NCBI RefSeq assembly: GCF_030010625.1
Contig: NZ_JASCXN010000010.1
Location: forward strand, 1-64,000
Source: Streptomyces sp. CC208A
GTDB lineage: Bacteria; Actinomycetota; Actinomycetes; Streptomycetales; Streptomycetaceae
DNA length: 64,000 bases
Reading direction: 5' to 3'
A model generated the notes under the pieces. That model saw nothing but the letters and a program-made list of their open reading frames with translations, searched no databases and was not told the DNA's origin. The translations under genes were made by a program, and so were the position numbers. Within the stretch, counting starts at the first letter, position 1. Each line of letters opens with the position of its first letter. Shown one piece after another: positions 1-8,615 of the stretch.

Positions 1-819
1 AATGACAGGATGGTGATGGTGGCATCCATGCTGGAGGCAGCCGTCGCTGACAAGCGCATCCCGGAGAATCCCGCCTGCGGCGTCCGGATATCCCGGGCGG
101 CTCCGTGCGCGGTGGACGAGGACGAGATTCCCATGCTGGGCGAAGTCGATCTGATCGCGGCGCACATCGCCCCGCAGTACCGTCTCGCGGTCTACCTGCA
201 ATCGGGTACCGGCCAGCGCACCAGCGAGGTCCTGGCCTTCTCCGCCGAGTGCCGCCGGTCCGGCTTCGTCAGGATCCGCTGGCAGGTCAGTGCCAAGGCT
301 CACCGCAGCGACTGCCGCACGGTCTTCGTGCCGCTCAAGCACCGGACGGAGGGTGAGTACCGGGACGTCCCGGCCGCCCCGTTCGTCGAGCAGGAGATCG
401 ACGCCCACCTGTCGCGATGGGAGCCGGTTCCTGTCACCTTCCCCGGCCGGCGGGGCAAGCGACGCCGGTTGGAGGTCTTCTTCGCCCCGCGCTGGCGCGG
501 CAAGGGCGCGATGCCCACCGCCTCCACCTACGGCTACCACTTCAGGAAGGCATGCGTGTCGGCCGGCCTGGTCGATGCGGACGGCAAGGCCAAGTACACG
601 CCCGGCAGTCTCCGGCACTTCTTCGCCTCGACCGCGTTGGCGAACGGCGTTCCGATCCGCGAGGTCTCACGCTGGCTCGGCCACAAGTCGATCAAGACCA
701 CCGTGGACATCTACGGTCACCTCGTCCCCGAGGCATGGGACCGCTGCCGTGACATCATGCAGAAGGCCATGCGCCCGGAGGCACCGGAGGACCCCTCGGG
801 GTACGACGCTGCGGCCTGA
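1..819 (+). CDS. Tyrosine site-specific integrase, 5' end outside window
   Basis: This is the catalytic half of a phage/plasmid-type tyrosine recombinase, which integrates or excises a mobile element by strand exchange through a 3'-phosphotyrosine. The reading frame is open to base 1, so the gene starts upstream and the N-terminal arm-binding domain is missing. Counting from the first Met (base 10), the active site can be followed as Arg70 (GTGQR), a possible Lys110, Arg202 in TPGSLRH, His225 in WLGHKS and the nucleophile Tyr235 in DIYGH. The position normally held by His three residues before Arg202 is Gly199, a tolerated but unusual change. The C-terminus is a short polar tail. A hairpin terminator follows at 952-985. 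It is probably the integrase of an element whose body lies to the left or has decayed. The family call is secure; activity is uncertain. Confidence 0.88.
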   Translation, partial: NDRMVMVASMLEAAVADKRIPENPACGVRISRAAPCAVDEDEIPMLGEVDLIAAHIAPQYRLAVYLQSGTGQRTSEVLAFSAECRRSGFVRIRWQVSAKAHRSDCRTVFVPLKHRTEGEYRDVPAAPFVEQEIDAHLSRWEPVPVTFPGRRGKRRRLEVFFAPRWRGKGAMPTASTYGYHFRKACVSAGLVDADGKAKYTPGSLRHFFASTALANGVPIREVSRWLGHKSIKTTVDIYGHLVPEAWDRCRDIMQKAMRPEAPEDPSGYDAAA

Positions 820-894
820 CGTGCTGGATGTGCTGGATGAACGCCTACCGTGCTGGATCGGTGCTGGATACGATCTTCCAGAGAGACGTTTCCG

Positions 895-938
895 CAGGTG
901 AGAGCCCTGTGTGTGACATTCCGCTTCAATGTGTGACG
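895..938. repeat. Left copy of bipartite direct repeat
   Basis: The 15 bases at 895-909 (CAGGTGAGAGCCCTG) recur at 2821-2835 with one mismatch. The 24 bases at 915-938, starting GACATTCCGCTTC, recur at 2871-2894 with one mismatch. Only the spacer differs (5 versus 35 bases). The two copies bracket the toxin-antitoxin and lipoprotein genes just downstream of an integrase. They could be remnants of attachment sites or of a duplicated element end; this is inference. Confidence 0.7.
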
Positions 939-951
939 TATCGTCAAGAAT

Positions 952-985
952 TGTGCCCGACCCGCCTGTTGGCAGGTCGGGCACA
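952..985. terminator. Hairpin between integrase and PIN toxin gene
   Basis: A perfect 11-bp inverted repeat (TGTGCCCGACC / GGTCGGGCACA) encloses a 12-base loop at 963-974. It sits between the convergent integrase and PIN genes and could terminate transcription from both sides. There is no long T-run, which is normal in this GC range. Confidence 0.65.
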
Positions 986-1059
986 GGCGTCTGTCCGCGT
1001 GGAGTCCTTGCCCCGTGGCGTGGGGCGGCAGCGGCAGGTCTGGTCGGCGTCAGGTTGCC

Positions 1060-1452
1060 TCAGACCTTGACGACTTCCACGGAAGGGCCGCACAGGAGTG
1101 TCAGGTCCTCGGGGTCGGACGTGAGGACGGTGACCGGCCGGGGTGCGTTGCGGGCGATGGCAGCGAAGGCGGCATCAATGGCGTACTTGTGGCCGTGGAG
1201 GTGATGGGCGCGCAGAAGCGCGGCGGCCTGGTCGGTGATCTCCTTGGTGACGTCGTGAACGTCGACGCGGGAGAGGACCCACTTGATGCGGGCGGGGTGG
1301 ATGCGCTTGTAGTCGGCCTCGAGGGTGGTCATGGCGCTGGTGGCGACGCGGATACCCTCTTCCGATGCCGCCTGGACCAGAGCCACGACGGTGCGGTCCT
1401 TACGGTAGAGCTTCGAGAGTCCTTCGCTGTCGAGCAGGAGCGTGCCGGGCAT
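1060..1452 (-). CDS. PIN-domain ribonuclease toxin (VapC-like)
   Basis: A 130-residue single-domain PIN protein. The acidic residues expected for divalent-metal RNA cleavage are present: Asp8 in LLLD near the N-terminus, Glu45 in MTTLEAD, Asp93 in YAIDAAF and Asp113 in TSDPEDL. Length and spacing fit VapC-type toxins, which cut specific tRNAs or other RNAs when their antitoxin is lost. The start codon overlaps the antitoxin stop by one base (TGATG), so the two are translationally coupled, antitoxin first. Its position beside an integrase suggests a plasmid- or island-stabilising module. The RNA target cannot be read from the sequence. Confidence 0.85.
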   Translation of the reverse strand: MPGTLLLDSEGLSKLYRKDRTVVALVQAASEEGIRVATSAMTTLEADYKRIHPARIKWVLSRVDVHDVTKEITDQAAALLRAHHLHGHKYAIDAAFAAIARNAPRPVTVLTSDPEDLTLLCGPSVEVVKV

Positions 1453-1703
1453 CAGGCGGCGGCCCCGCCGGCCTGTCGGTGGTCGTGGCGCAGCAGCGCC
1501 CGGGCGGCCTCGACCTCTTCGCGGGTGAGGGCTTCGTTGTCGGTCTCGAAGTCGGCGACGATCTCCCGGAGCTTGTCCATGGCGACTCTCTGTTCGAGAG
1601 CCTCGGCGACGTAGGCGGAGAAACCGCCAGGCCCGACATGGGCGCGTACGGCCTCGGCGAGATCCTCGGGCAGGCTGATCGAGTACTTCCTGCTACCACT
1701 CAT
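1452..1703 (-). CDS. Ribbon-helix-helix antitoxin
   Basis: An 83-residue protein beginning MSGSRKYSISLPEDLAEAV, which is the beta-strand/helix start of a CopG/RHH DNA-binding fold (alternating polar and hydrophobic strand, then a helix). The acidic, helical C-terminal part (about residues 45-75) would bind the PIN toxin encoded immediately downstream. A longer in-frame start exists at 1754, but the Met at 1703 is preferred because the domain begins there and a TAGGAT box lies 7 bases upstream, implying a leaderless message. It probably binds its own promoter and neutralises the toxin. Confidence 0.8.
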   Translation of the reverse strand: MSGSRKYSISLPEDLAEAVRAHVGPGGFSAYVAEALEQRVAMDKLREIVADFETDNEALTREEVEAARALLRHDHRQAGGAAA

Positions 1704-1710
1704 GACGCCA

Positions 1711-1716
1711 ATCCTA
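1711..1716 (-). promoter_or_regulatory. -10 box TAGGAT of the toxin-antitoxin operon
   Basis: On the minus strand TAGGAT, a good streptomycete -10 hexamer, ends 7 bases before the antitoxin ATG. The transcript would therefore start at or next to the start codon. The TACC...GGTA symmetry around it could be the antitoxin's operator. No convincing -35 box is seen. Confidence 0.5.
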
Positions 1717-1950
1717 CCGGCGGTGGTAAGTCTTCGCGAGGTGGACGGCCTCACGGACAGACCGGTCGCAGTGGGCCGGCGGGGAGATGCGATCGAGGTT
1801 CCACGGGCTGGGCTGGTCCGTGGCGAAGTCCACCCGGCTCAGCAAGAAGCCATCCCCTTCAGGGTCGGAAGAGTCACCAGGGATCGCAGGCGCCGCCGAA
1901 TCAGGCGGCGCACACTGAGGTGAGTGCGATCCGCTCCGCGAGGTGATCCG

Positions 1951-2613
1951 ATGCGCCGCATCCTGTCTGCCGGTTGCTCCTCTCTCCTGGCGCTGGCGCT
2001 CGCAGGGGCGGGTGGCTGTGGCTCCTCCGGTGAGAGGAAGGTGGAAACGGGTCCGACGGTCACGAGGGCCCAGACCGTCACAGCGGAGCCGACGCCCACT
2101 CCCACGCCGCCTTCCACCCCGCCGAAGCCGACTGCAGCTCCCACTGCTGACGCGGCCTCCACTGTCGAGGCGTATTTCGCTGCCATCAATGCGCGCGACT
2201 ACCGACGAGCGTGGGACCTCGGGGGCAAGAACCTTGGCGGCTCCTACGAGTCCTTCCAGGCAGGCTTTGCCGACACCGTTCAGGACACCGTCCGCATCGT
2301 CGATGTCCAGGACGGCGCGGTCACGGTCACGCTCGACGCCCTGCAGGCGGATGGGACCGTGCGTTCCTTCGAGGGCACGTACGAGGTCAGGAACGGGGTG
2401 ATTGTCGACGCCGACGTACGGCTGGTGAGCCCGACGCCGGAGAGCGCAGCACCGACAGTGCCGGAGGACACCATCCGCTCATATCCCCCGGGTCCTCCTG
2501 CGGGCGTTCCCGGCGTCGACTGCTCAGACCTTCCTGGTCCCGTTTGGGTAGGCCCCTCAGACCCTCACCGCCTCGACCGCGACGGTGACGGCATCGGCTG
2601 CGAACTCGACTGA
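1951..2613 (+). CDS. Secreted lipoprotein with C-terminal excalibur domain
   Basis: A 220-residue exported protein. A basic start (MRR), a hydrophobic stretch and the lipobox A-G-G-C23 mark a lipoprotein signal peptide. A Thr/Pro/Glu-rich linker (residues about 32-68) would cross the cell wall. The middle region (about 70-165) has alternating strands and a helix like nuclear-transport-factor-type or DUF4878-like lipoprotein domains; this part is uncertain. The end carries an excalibur motif (DCSDL ... DRDGDGIGCE), a short Cys-paired, calcium-binding-like module of actinobacterial and firmicute surface proteins. The ATG at 1951 is chosen over 1924 because GAGGTGA lies just upstream and the signal peptide starts there. 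Function unknown; probably surface-exposed. Confidence 0.75.
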   Translation: MRRILSAGCSSLLALALAGAGGCGSSGERKVETGPTVTRAQTVTAEPTPTPTPPSTPPKPTAAPTADAASTVEAYFAAINARDYRRAWDLGGKNLGGSYESFQAGFADTVQDTVRIVDVQDGAVTVTLDALQADGTVRSFEGTYEVRNGVIVDADVRLVSPTPESAAPTVPEDTIRSYPPGPPAGVPGVDCSDLPGPVWVGPSDPHRLDRDGDGIGCELD

Positions 2614-3027
2614 AGCCCCCGACACCGGCAGCGTCTGGGCGCATGGCATGGGTACGACGCGGCCCAGCATCTCGGGCTACGGAAGTGACCAGCTGTCGGC
2701 GAACGCACTGGAGGCCGGTCCAGCGGCGCTTTCTCGCTCTCGGAGCCCCGGCCTCCGCAGCCAGTCCGCAGGACACCCGTAAACGGCCGTCGGGAGCCAA
2801 CGCATGCCAACCGGGAAAGACAGGTCAGAGCCCTGGAGGGGGCTCCGTTGCAGGTCAGCATCAGACCGCAGACATTCCGCTTCAACGTGTGACGGGCGGA
2901 GCACCGCCGGATCGTTGACCTCGCAGAATCGCAGGTCAGAAAGGGTCCGACTCTTCGGGGCCGGGCCCTTGGTTTTTCCGTGCCGGGAGGGTGGTCGGCC
3001 TTCGTGGCGGGGGATCGGGTGGGTGGG
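2614..3027. other. Intergenic region, no gene seen
   Basis: No convincing reading frame in 414 bases between the convergent lipoprotein and histidine kinase genes. It contains the right copy of the direct repeat (2821-2894) and within it a small hairpin (GAGCCC...GGGCTC, about 2828-2845). A further CGCAGGTCAGA occurs near 2931. A GC-rich stretch followed by TTGGTTTTT near 2965-2980 could help end transcription of the lipoprotein gene. Confidence 0.6.
2821..2894. repeat. Right copy of bipartite direct repeat
   Basis: Matches 895-909 and 915-938 with one mismatch in each block; here the blocks are separated by 35 bases that include a small hairpin. See the left copy for the interpretation as a possible element boundary. 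Confidence 0.7.
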
Positions 3028-4152
3028 TCAGGCGGGTCGGGCGGGGGCTTGGAGTTCGATCGTGTAGCCGCCTTGGGGGGTGGGGTGGGCGGTGAGGGTG
3101 CCGTGGAGGAGTTCGGCGCGTTCTTTCAGACCGATGAGGCCGTGTCGGGCGCTGGGGAGGGCGACGGACGGGCGGGTGGGGGCGGTGTTGGTGACGGTGA
3201 CGCCGAAGTGGTGGGCGTCGTGCCAGAGGCGTACGTCGGCGCGGGCTCCGGGGGCGTGTTTGCGTACGTTGGTGAGGGCTTCCTGGACCGTGCGGTAGAC
3301 GGTGCGCTGGGCGGTGGTGCTGATGTCGGGGGGAAGGTCGCCGGCCAAGGTCGCCTCGATGCCGCTGTTGGCGATCAGCTGTTGGAGATCGGCGAGGGTG
3401 GGTTGAGGGGCGAGTTCGGTCTCCTTGCCGCCGGAGGCGCGGAGCAGGGTGACCATGTGGCGGAGTTCGTCGAGGGTGTTCGCGCTCAGGGTGCGGATGG
3501 TGCGGGCGGCCTCGCGGGCGTCGGGGTCCTTGGCCGCGACCTGGAGGGCGCCGGCCTGGACGGCGATGAGGCTGACCTGGTGGGAGACGACGTCGTGCAT
3601 CTCGCGGGCCAGCTGGGCGCGTTCGCGGGCGAGGACGGTCTGGGCGTGCAGGGCGCGTTCGTGTTCCCGGGCCTCCTTGACCTCGACGAGCCGGCGGGCC
3701 ACGTCGTGCCTGGCCTGGACTAGTTGGCCGAAGAGGATGGGGGCGGTGGCCGTGGCCAGTGTGTAGACGAACTGGACCAGCGTCCAGGTCCGGTCGTCGC
3801 CGGTGAACCCGTCGGACAGCGGCCAGGCGAGGGTGCCCGCCGCCGCGTTCAGCAGGGCGCAGCCGGCCAGCAGCGGGCGGTTGCGGGTGGACGCCGCCAG
3901 TGTGTACAGGGCGGCGATCGGGGCGACCGCCACGTCCATGAACAGGCTCATGGGCAGGGTCAGCAGGAAGACGGTCAGCGGGAAGCGCCTGCGCAGGAAC
4001 AGCGCCGCGCTGCCGAGGGCGGCGCAGGCCCACATCAGGGATGTGCCCTCGCCGAAGAGGTTGATCCACGCGTCGAGCGCGGCCAGTACCACGAGACCCG
4101 CGTCGACGGCCCAGGGCGGTACCCGCCGCCACAGCGCCCGGCCCCTGCTCAT
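3028..4152 (-). CDS. Sensor histidine kinase, NarL/DesK-type
   Basis: A 374-residue membrane kinase. About five or six hydrophobic segments fill residues 13-145, followed by a short coiled region and the dimerisation/phosphoacceptor helix with the H-box REMHDVVSHQVS (His186). The C-terminal HATPase has the N-box (NVRKHA) and a G-box reduced to HGLIGLKERAELL, as usual for this family (HisKA_3). It would sense a membrane or envelope signal and phosphorylate the response regulator encoded just upstream. The ATG overlaps the regulator stop by four bases (ATGA), so the pair is co-translated. The signal is unknown; the divergent DUF418-like membrane protein is a plausible target. Confidence 0.9.
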   Translation of the reverse strand: MSRGRALWRRVPPWAVDAGLVVLAALDAWINLFGEGTSLMWACAALGSAALFLRRRFPLTVFLLTLPMSLFMDVAVAPIAALYTLAASTRNRPLLAGCALLNAAAGTLAWPLSDGFTGDDRTWTLVQFVYTLATATAPILFGQLVQARHDVARRLVEVKEAREHERALHAQTVLARERAQLAREMHDVVSHQVSLIAVQAGALQVAAKDPDAREAARTIRTLSANTLDELRHMVTLLRASGGKETELAPQPTLADLQQLIANSGIEATLAGDLPPDISTTAQRTVYRTVQEALTNVRKHAPGARADVRLWHDAHHFGVTVTNTAPTRPSVALPSARHGLIGLKERAELLHGTLTAHPTPQGGYTIELQAPARPA

Positions 4153-4829
4153 CGTCCGTCGTCCCGTGCCGTGTCGTCGTCGTGGTGGGTGAGCAGCCCG
4201 GCCCGCTCGGCGAGGAGCGCGGCCTGGACGCGGCTGCTGACCCGCAGTTTGGTCAGGATCGAGCTGACGTGGTCCTTGACGGTGCCCGCGCTCAGGTGGA
4301 CGCGGGTGCCGATGTCGGCGTTGGAGAGTCCTTCGGCGACCAGGACGAGGACGTCGCGTTCCCGGTCGCTGAGCAGGCCCACGCGTGCCACGTCCGCGTC
4401 CTGGGGCGCTCCCGCCCCCGGGTGACCGCGCAGCAGCGCGCGTGACGCCTTCGGGGACATCACCACCCCGCCCGCGGCCAGGGTGCGGACCAGCTGGGCG
4501 AGCTGCTCGGGTTCGGTGTCCTTGAGCAGGAAGCCGGCGGCTCCCGAGCGCAGCGCGGTGAGGACGTACTCGTCGGTGTCGAAGGTGGTCAGCATGGCCA
4601 CCTGCGGTGGCTCGGGCAGTTCCCGGATCTGCCGCAGCACGGTCAGGCCGTCCACGTCCGGCATGCGGATGTCGAGGAGCACGACGTCCGGCGCCTCGCG
4701 CCGGATGACGTCGGCCGCCTGGGCGCCTTCGGCGGTCGCCACGACCTCGATGCCGTCGGAGGCGTTCAGGATCATCCGGAAACCGGACCGCACCAGGGCC
4801 TCGTCGTCCACCACCACTACCCGGATCAC
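4149..4829 (-). CDS. NarL/FixJ-family response regulator
   Basis: A 226-residue two-domain regulator. The receiver domain (about residues 1-120) has the acidic pair Asp8/Asp9, phosphoacceptor Asp53 in LLDIRMPD and the conserved Lys in GFLLKD. A LuxR-type helix-turn-helix lies at about 150-210 (LSDRERDVLVLVAEGLSNADIG). It partners the kinase encoded next in the operon with a four-base overlap. It is transcribed away from the DUF418-like gene, so the shared region 4830-5206 is the obvious place for its operator. Confidence 0.92.
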   Translation of the reverse strand: MIRVVVVDDEALVRSGFRMILNASDGIEVVATAEGAQAADVIRREAPDVVLLDIRMPDVDGLTVLRQIRELPEPPQVAMLTTFDTDEYVLTALRSGAAGFLLKDTEPEQLAQLVRTLAAGGVVMSPKASRALLRGHPGAGAPQDADVARVGLLSDRERDVLVLVAEGLSNADIGTRVHLSAGTVKDHVSSILTKLRVSSRVQAALLAERAGLLTHHDDDTARDDGR

Positions 4830-5206
4830 CGGCGTCCCGCCTCACACTCTCGTCTGCTCTGTCCAGCTGCTCGGCGACCCGCACCCCGCATCGAGGCGGC
4901 CACGTTCTTCTCGTTCTTCTCGTACGGTGATCGCCTGCCGCCGACCATACGTCCGGCACGGTACGCGGTGGCGCGACCACCGCGGACTGTGGACACCCGG
5001 CGGGTGGGCTCCAGCCGTTCGGGGGGTGCGATCCGGTCCGTCGGCGGACCGGCGGGCGAGGCTCGGAGGACGGTGGCCGGGGTGCTCGTCCGATGGGGGC
5101 GGTACGGGGGTCCGCCGGTCGGCGGGGCCGTTCCGGCCGGTCGGCGGGGGTGTCACCGAAGCCTGTCGGATGGTCCGCCCCCTGGCGGCACCGGGAGGTT
5201 GTCCGT
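4830..5206. other. Divergent promoter region
   Basis: A 377-base gap between the divergent response regulator and DUF418-like genes, without a credible gene. It contains a 9-bp tandem repeat CGTTCTTCT at 4903-4920 and an 8-bp hairpin CCGGTCCG-TCGG-CGGACCGG at 5033-5052. Repeated GGTCGGCGGGG-like stretches lie at 5090-5150. The two symmetric elements are candidate regulator sites. Confidence 0.5.
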
Positions 5207-6445
5207 ATGACACAGATACAGTCGCCGCAGGAGACATCGGCCCTACGGTCCACGGCCTCGCCCGGGTCCGCCGGGAAGGTCTCGGGCGGTCCCTCGACGG
5301 CACGCCTGGTCGGGGTGGATCTGGCCCGCGCGCTGGCGGTGTTCGGCATGTACATCGTGCACATCGGCCCGGCGCTGTCGGCCACGGACGGCGTCGGCAC
5401 CTGGGTCCGGTACCTGGCCGACGGCCACTCGTCGGTCCTGTTCGCCACCCTTGCCGGGTTCTCGCTGATGCTGATCGCCGGCCGCCGTGCGCCGAAGACC
5501 GGCCTGGCGGGCCGGCAGGCGAAGGCCCGGATCGTGATCCGCGCCGTGGTCCTGCTGGCGCTCGGCACCGTGCTGGCGATGGAGTACGGGGGCGTGATCA
5601 TCCTCGGCTTCTACGGCGTGTACTTCCTCCTCGCCCTGCCCCTGCTGCGGCTGTCCGCCAAGACGCTGGCGATCGTCGCGGCGGGGCTCGCGCTCGTCAC
5701 GCCGCAGCTGGCGTTCTTCCTGAACTCGCTGCTGAGCGAGTCCGTCCGGCAGACCATCGACGCCTACGACCCGCTCAAGAAGCTCAGCGAAGTGGGCGTG
5801 CTCGATCTGCTGCTCACCGGCTTCTACCCGACGATCACCTGGATGTCGTTCGTGGTCGCCGGGATGGCGCTGGCCCGCCTCGACCTGTCGGCCGTCTCCG
5901 TCCAGCGGCGCCTGGCCGCGCTCGGTGCCGCCCTGACGGCGGGCGCGTACGGCCTGTCGCTGCTCCTTGCGGGCCCGAACGCGCTGCGCAGCATGGCGGA
6001 GGACGGGAAGTCGTCGTCCGCCGGGTTCGAGAAGGCGTCGTCGTTCGGCGGATCCTTCGAGGCCTCCCAGCGGGCGGCCTCGGAACTGCTGTCCGCCGGG
6101 CCGCACAGCGGCACCACGTTCGACATCATCGGCAGCGTCGGCGTCGCCATCCTCGTGATCGTGGGCGCGACGGTGCTCATGGACCGCCTGCCGCGCCTGC
6201 GCCGCCTGGCGAAACCCGTCATCGCCGTGGGCACCATGTCCCTGACGGCCTACGTCGGCCACTTCCTCGCCCAGTCCGTGCTCGGCGTATCGGCCGGCGA
6301 GAGCACCCAGACGTCCTGGATCCCCGTGCTCACGTTCATCCTCGGGGCGATCGTGTTCGCCGCGGCCTGGTCCCGCTTCTTCCGCCGCGGACCGCTGGAG
6401 TCGCTGCTCAACACCGCCACCAGGCCCGCCAAGTACATCCGGTGA
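5207..6445 (+). CDS. DUF418/acyltransferase-like polytopic membrane protein
   Basis: A 412-residue integral membrane protein with about ten hydrophobic segments. The opening RLVGVDLARALAVFGMYIVH is the signature of the DUF418 and HGSNAT-like (DUF1624) group, in which an Asp/Arg pair starts the first membrane helix. The C-terminal part (LMDRLPRLRRLAKPVIAVGTM onward) matches the DUF418 tail. Members are thought to transfer acyl groups or act in envelope biogenesis, but the substrate is unknown. The ATG at 5207 has GGGAGG about 9 bases upstream and is preferred over an in-frame ATG at 5093. It is transcribed divergently from the two-component system and is a likely target of it (inference). Confidence 0.72.
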   Translation: MTQIQSPQETSALRSTASPGSAGKVSGGPSTARLVGVDLARALAVFGMYIVHIGPALSATDGVGTWVRYLADGHSSVLFATLAGFSLMLIAGRRAPKTGLAGRQAKARIVIRAVVLLALGTVLAMEYGGVIILGFYGVYFLLALPLLRLSAKTLAIVAAGLALVTPQLAFFLNSLLSESVRQTIDAYDPLKKLSEVGVLDLLLTGFYPTITWMSFVVAGMALARLDLSAVSVQRRLAALGAALTAGAYGLSLLLAGPNALRSMAEDGKSSSAGFEKASSFGGSFEASQRAASELLSAGPHSGTTFDIIGSVGVAILVIVGATVLMDRLPRLRRLAKPVIAVGTMSLTAYVGHFLAQSVLGVSAGESTQTSWIPVLTFILGAIVFAAAWSRFFRRGPLESLLNTATRPAKYIR

Positions 6446-6509
6446 GGTCCGGCCGGGACGACTCGGCTTTCCTGCCCCCGGCCTGAATGACCCACCTCAA
6501 CCCGCCCGG

Positions 6510-6534
6510 CCCGCAAGGGGATCGCCCTTGCGGG
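6510..6534 (+). terminator. Rho-independent-type hairpin after DUF418-like gene
   Basis: Perfect 10-bp stem CCCGCAAGGG / CCCTTGCGGG with a 5-base loop (GATCG), 64 bases after the stop codon. It is followed by CTTCGG rather than a T-run. Confidence 0.75.
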
Positions 6535-6655
6535 CTTCGGCTGTGGTCCTGGCCGGCTGGACGACGGGGTTCGCGGCGGCCGCGTCGGCGAAGCCCGAGG
6601 GCGTCCAGCGGTCGGGGAACGGAACGGGCTGCCGGCCGTTACGGATACGGGCACC

Positions 6656-6679
6656 GGGACTCCGGGACTCCGGGACTCC
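6656..6679. repeat. Triple tandem repeat of GGGACTCC
   Basis: Three perfect copies of the 8-base unit lie in the gap between the convergent DUF418-like and ABC exporter genes. Nothing else but the two terminators is seen in 6446-6824. It may be a slippage site. Confidence 0.8.
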
Positions 6680-6770
6680 GGGGCGAGGCGGCAGGCCGAG
6701 TCGGGTGAGCGAACCGCCTGGTGACGCGGGCGCCGTCCTCAGCCCCATGCGCGTGGGGCGCGCCGGTGTC

Positions 6771-6810
6771 CGCCGGCTGCCCCCCGCCGCACGGCGGGGG
6801 GCAGCCGGCG
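6771..6810 (-). terminator. Perfect 19-bp hairpin downstream of ABC exporter
   Basis: CGCCGGCTGCCCCCCGCCG at 6771-6789 is followed after two bases by its exact reverse complement at 6792-6810. It lies 14 bases beyond the stop of the minus-strand ABC transporter, a very strong bidirectional terminator. Confidence 0.85.
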
Positions 6811-6824
6811 TGGGGGCACCCGTC

Positions 6825-8615
6825 TCACCCTTCGAGGCGCCCCACAGGAACCGTCAGGAGCTGGGTGGCCGCGAGCTGCGCGTACAGCTCGTCCTCGACC
6901 ACCAGCTCCTCATGGGTGCCGATCGCGCGGACCGTGCCGGCGTCCATGACGACGATGCGGTCCGCGTCCGTGACCGTCGACAGGCGGTGCGCCACCACCA
7001 GGACGGTGGTCTCGCGCGCCGTCTCGGCGATGACGTCCCGCAGCGCCAGCTCGTTGACGGCGTCGAGCTGCGAGGTCGCCTCGTCCAGGAGCAGCAGCCG
7101 GGGTTTACGCAGCAGCGCGCGGGCGATCGCGACGCGCTGGCGCTCGCCGCCGGACAGCTTCGAGCCGCGGTGCCCGACCAGGGTGTCCAGGCCGTGCGGG
7201 AGGCGCTCGACGAGGGCGTCGAGTCTGGTGCGGGCGAGGACGGCGCGGATGTCGTCGTCCGTCGCGCCGGGTGCCCCGAAGACCAGGTTCTCCCGCAGGG
7301 TACCGGCCAGGACCGGCGCGTCCTGCTCGACGTACCCGATGACGGACCGCAGCTCGGACAGCGGCCACCGGCGTACGTCCTTGCCGTCGACCAGGATCCG
7401 GCCGGCACTCGTCTCGTGGAACCGCTCGATGAGCGAGAAGACCGTCGACTTGCCCGCGCCCGAAGGCCCGACGAAGGCCGTCATCCCGGCGCCGGGCACC
7501 TCGAAGTCCACCTGCTGGTGGATGTACGGCAGACCGGGGCCGTAGCGGAAGGACACGCCCTCGAAGCGGACCGAAGCCGGACGCACCTCGGTCCGCACCG
7601 GCTTGTACGTGGCCGGCGGCTCCGCCGCCAGGCGGTCCACCTCCTCGATCCGGGAGATCGCGGCCGCGCCCTCCTGGTACGCGGAGGCGGCCTCGACCAG
7701 CTTGTACACCGGCTCCATCAGGTAGAACAGGTACAGCAGGAAGGCGATGAGCGTGGAGACGGGGATGTCCCCGGACGCGACCCGCGCCCCGCCGACCGTG
7801 AGCACCGCGAGGAACGCCAGCTCGACGGCGAGGTTGTCCGCCGTTCCCAGCAGGGCCTCCCACTTCGCGCCGCGCACGCCGTGGCGCCATGCCCGCCGGG
7901 CCGACGCCTCGACGCGGGCGGCCTCCCGCTCCTCGGCGCCGGCCGCCTTCACCGTGCGGAACGCGCCGAAGACCCGCTCCAGGCCGGTGGACATCTCCCC
8001 GACCGCGGCCTGCGCGCGCTCGGCGGCCTGCCCGATCCTCGGCATCACCAGGGCGGCGCCCGCGCCGACGACCACGACCACACCGAGCGTGACGCCGAGC
8101 AGGACGGCGTCCAGGAAGGCCATCACCACGACCGCCGCGATCAGCGTCAGCGTCCCGGTCGCGGCGTTGACCACCGCCTGGGTGCTGACGGCCCGCAGCA
8201 GCGTGGTGTCGGAGGTCACCCGGGACATCAGATCGCCCGGCTGCATCCGGTCCACCGCCGAGAGCCGCAGCCGCAGCAGCCGGCCGATCAGGCTGCGGCG
8301 AGCGGCCAGCACCACCGACTCCGCCGTCCGCTCCAGCACATAGGCGCCGAACGCCTCGGCCACCGTGCTCAGCAGCACCAGCCCGGTCAGCATCAGCAGA
8401 ACGGTGGTGAGCGTGCCACCGGACGAGAGCCGGTCGACCAGCGCCTTCGTGGCCAGCGGCTGCAGCAGCCCTCCGGCGGCCCCCGCCAGCGCCAGCAGCA
8501 GCCCGACGACGACGGCCCACCGGTGCGGGCGGACGTACCCGTACAGCGCCTTGAGCGTCTCACGGACGCGCGGAGACTCGGCACCCGTCGCCTCCGGGGC
8601 GGATGCGGTGTTCAC
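6825..8615 (-). CDS. ABC exporter, fused membrane and ATPase domains
   Basis: A 596-residue half-transporter of the multidrug/lipid exporter type that works as a dimer in the membrane. Six hydrophobic segments occupy about residues 35-320 and the nucleotide-binding domain follows. It has Walker [10 protein letters not shown], the Q-loop, signature [14 protein letters not shown], Walker [13 protein letters not shown] and the H-loop VAHRLS. The GTG at 8615 is preferred because AAGGGA sits 5 bases upstream; a TTG at 8630 is the alternative. No partner gene is adjacent, so a homodimer is likely. The substrate cannot be inferred; its neighbours are a two-component system with a DUF418-like protein on one side and an accessory region on the other. 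Confidence 0.92.
   Translation of the reverse strand: MNTASAPEATGAESPRVRETLKALYGYVRPHRWAVVVGLLLALAGAAGGLLQPLATKALVDRLSSGGTLTTVLLMLTGLVLLSTVAEAFGAYVLERTAESVVLAARRSLIGRLLRLRLSAVDRMQPGDLMSRVTSDTTLLRAVSTQAVVNAATGTLTLIAAVVVMAFLDAVLLGVTLGVVVVVGAGAALVMPRIGQAAERAQAAVGEMSTGLERVFGAFRTVKAAGAEEREAARVEASARRAWRHGVRGAKWEALLGTADNLAVELAFLAVLTVGGARVASGDIPVSTLIAFLLYLFYLMEPVYKLVEAASAYQEGAAAISRIEEVDRLAAEPPATYKPVRTEVRPASVRFEGVSFRYGPGLPYIHQQVDFEVPGAGMTAFVGPSGAGKSTVFSLIERFHETSAGRILVDGKDVRRWPLSELRSVIGYVEQDAPVLAGTLRENLVFGAPGATDDDIRAVLARTRLDALVERLPHGLDTLVGHRGSKLSGGERQRVAIARALLRKPRLLLLDEATSQLDAVNELALRDVIAETARETTVLVVAHRLSTVTDADRIVVMDAGTVRAIGTHEELVVEDELYAQLAATQLLTVPVGRLEG

Noticed and set aside
4483..6486. 667-codon plus-strand frame from the response regulator into the DUF418-like gene
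   Set aside because: Arg/Pro-rich, out of frame with the recognisable membrane protein beginning at 5207.
6825..8615. Secondary-metabolite gene cluster around the ABC exporter
   Set aside because: No polyketide, peptide-synthetase, terpene or lanthipeptide genes are nearby; an exporter and a SARP remnant are not enough.
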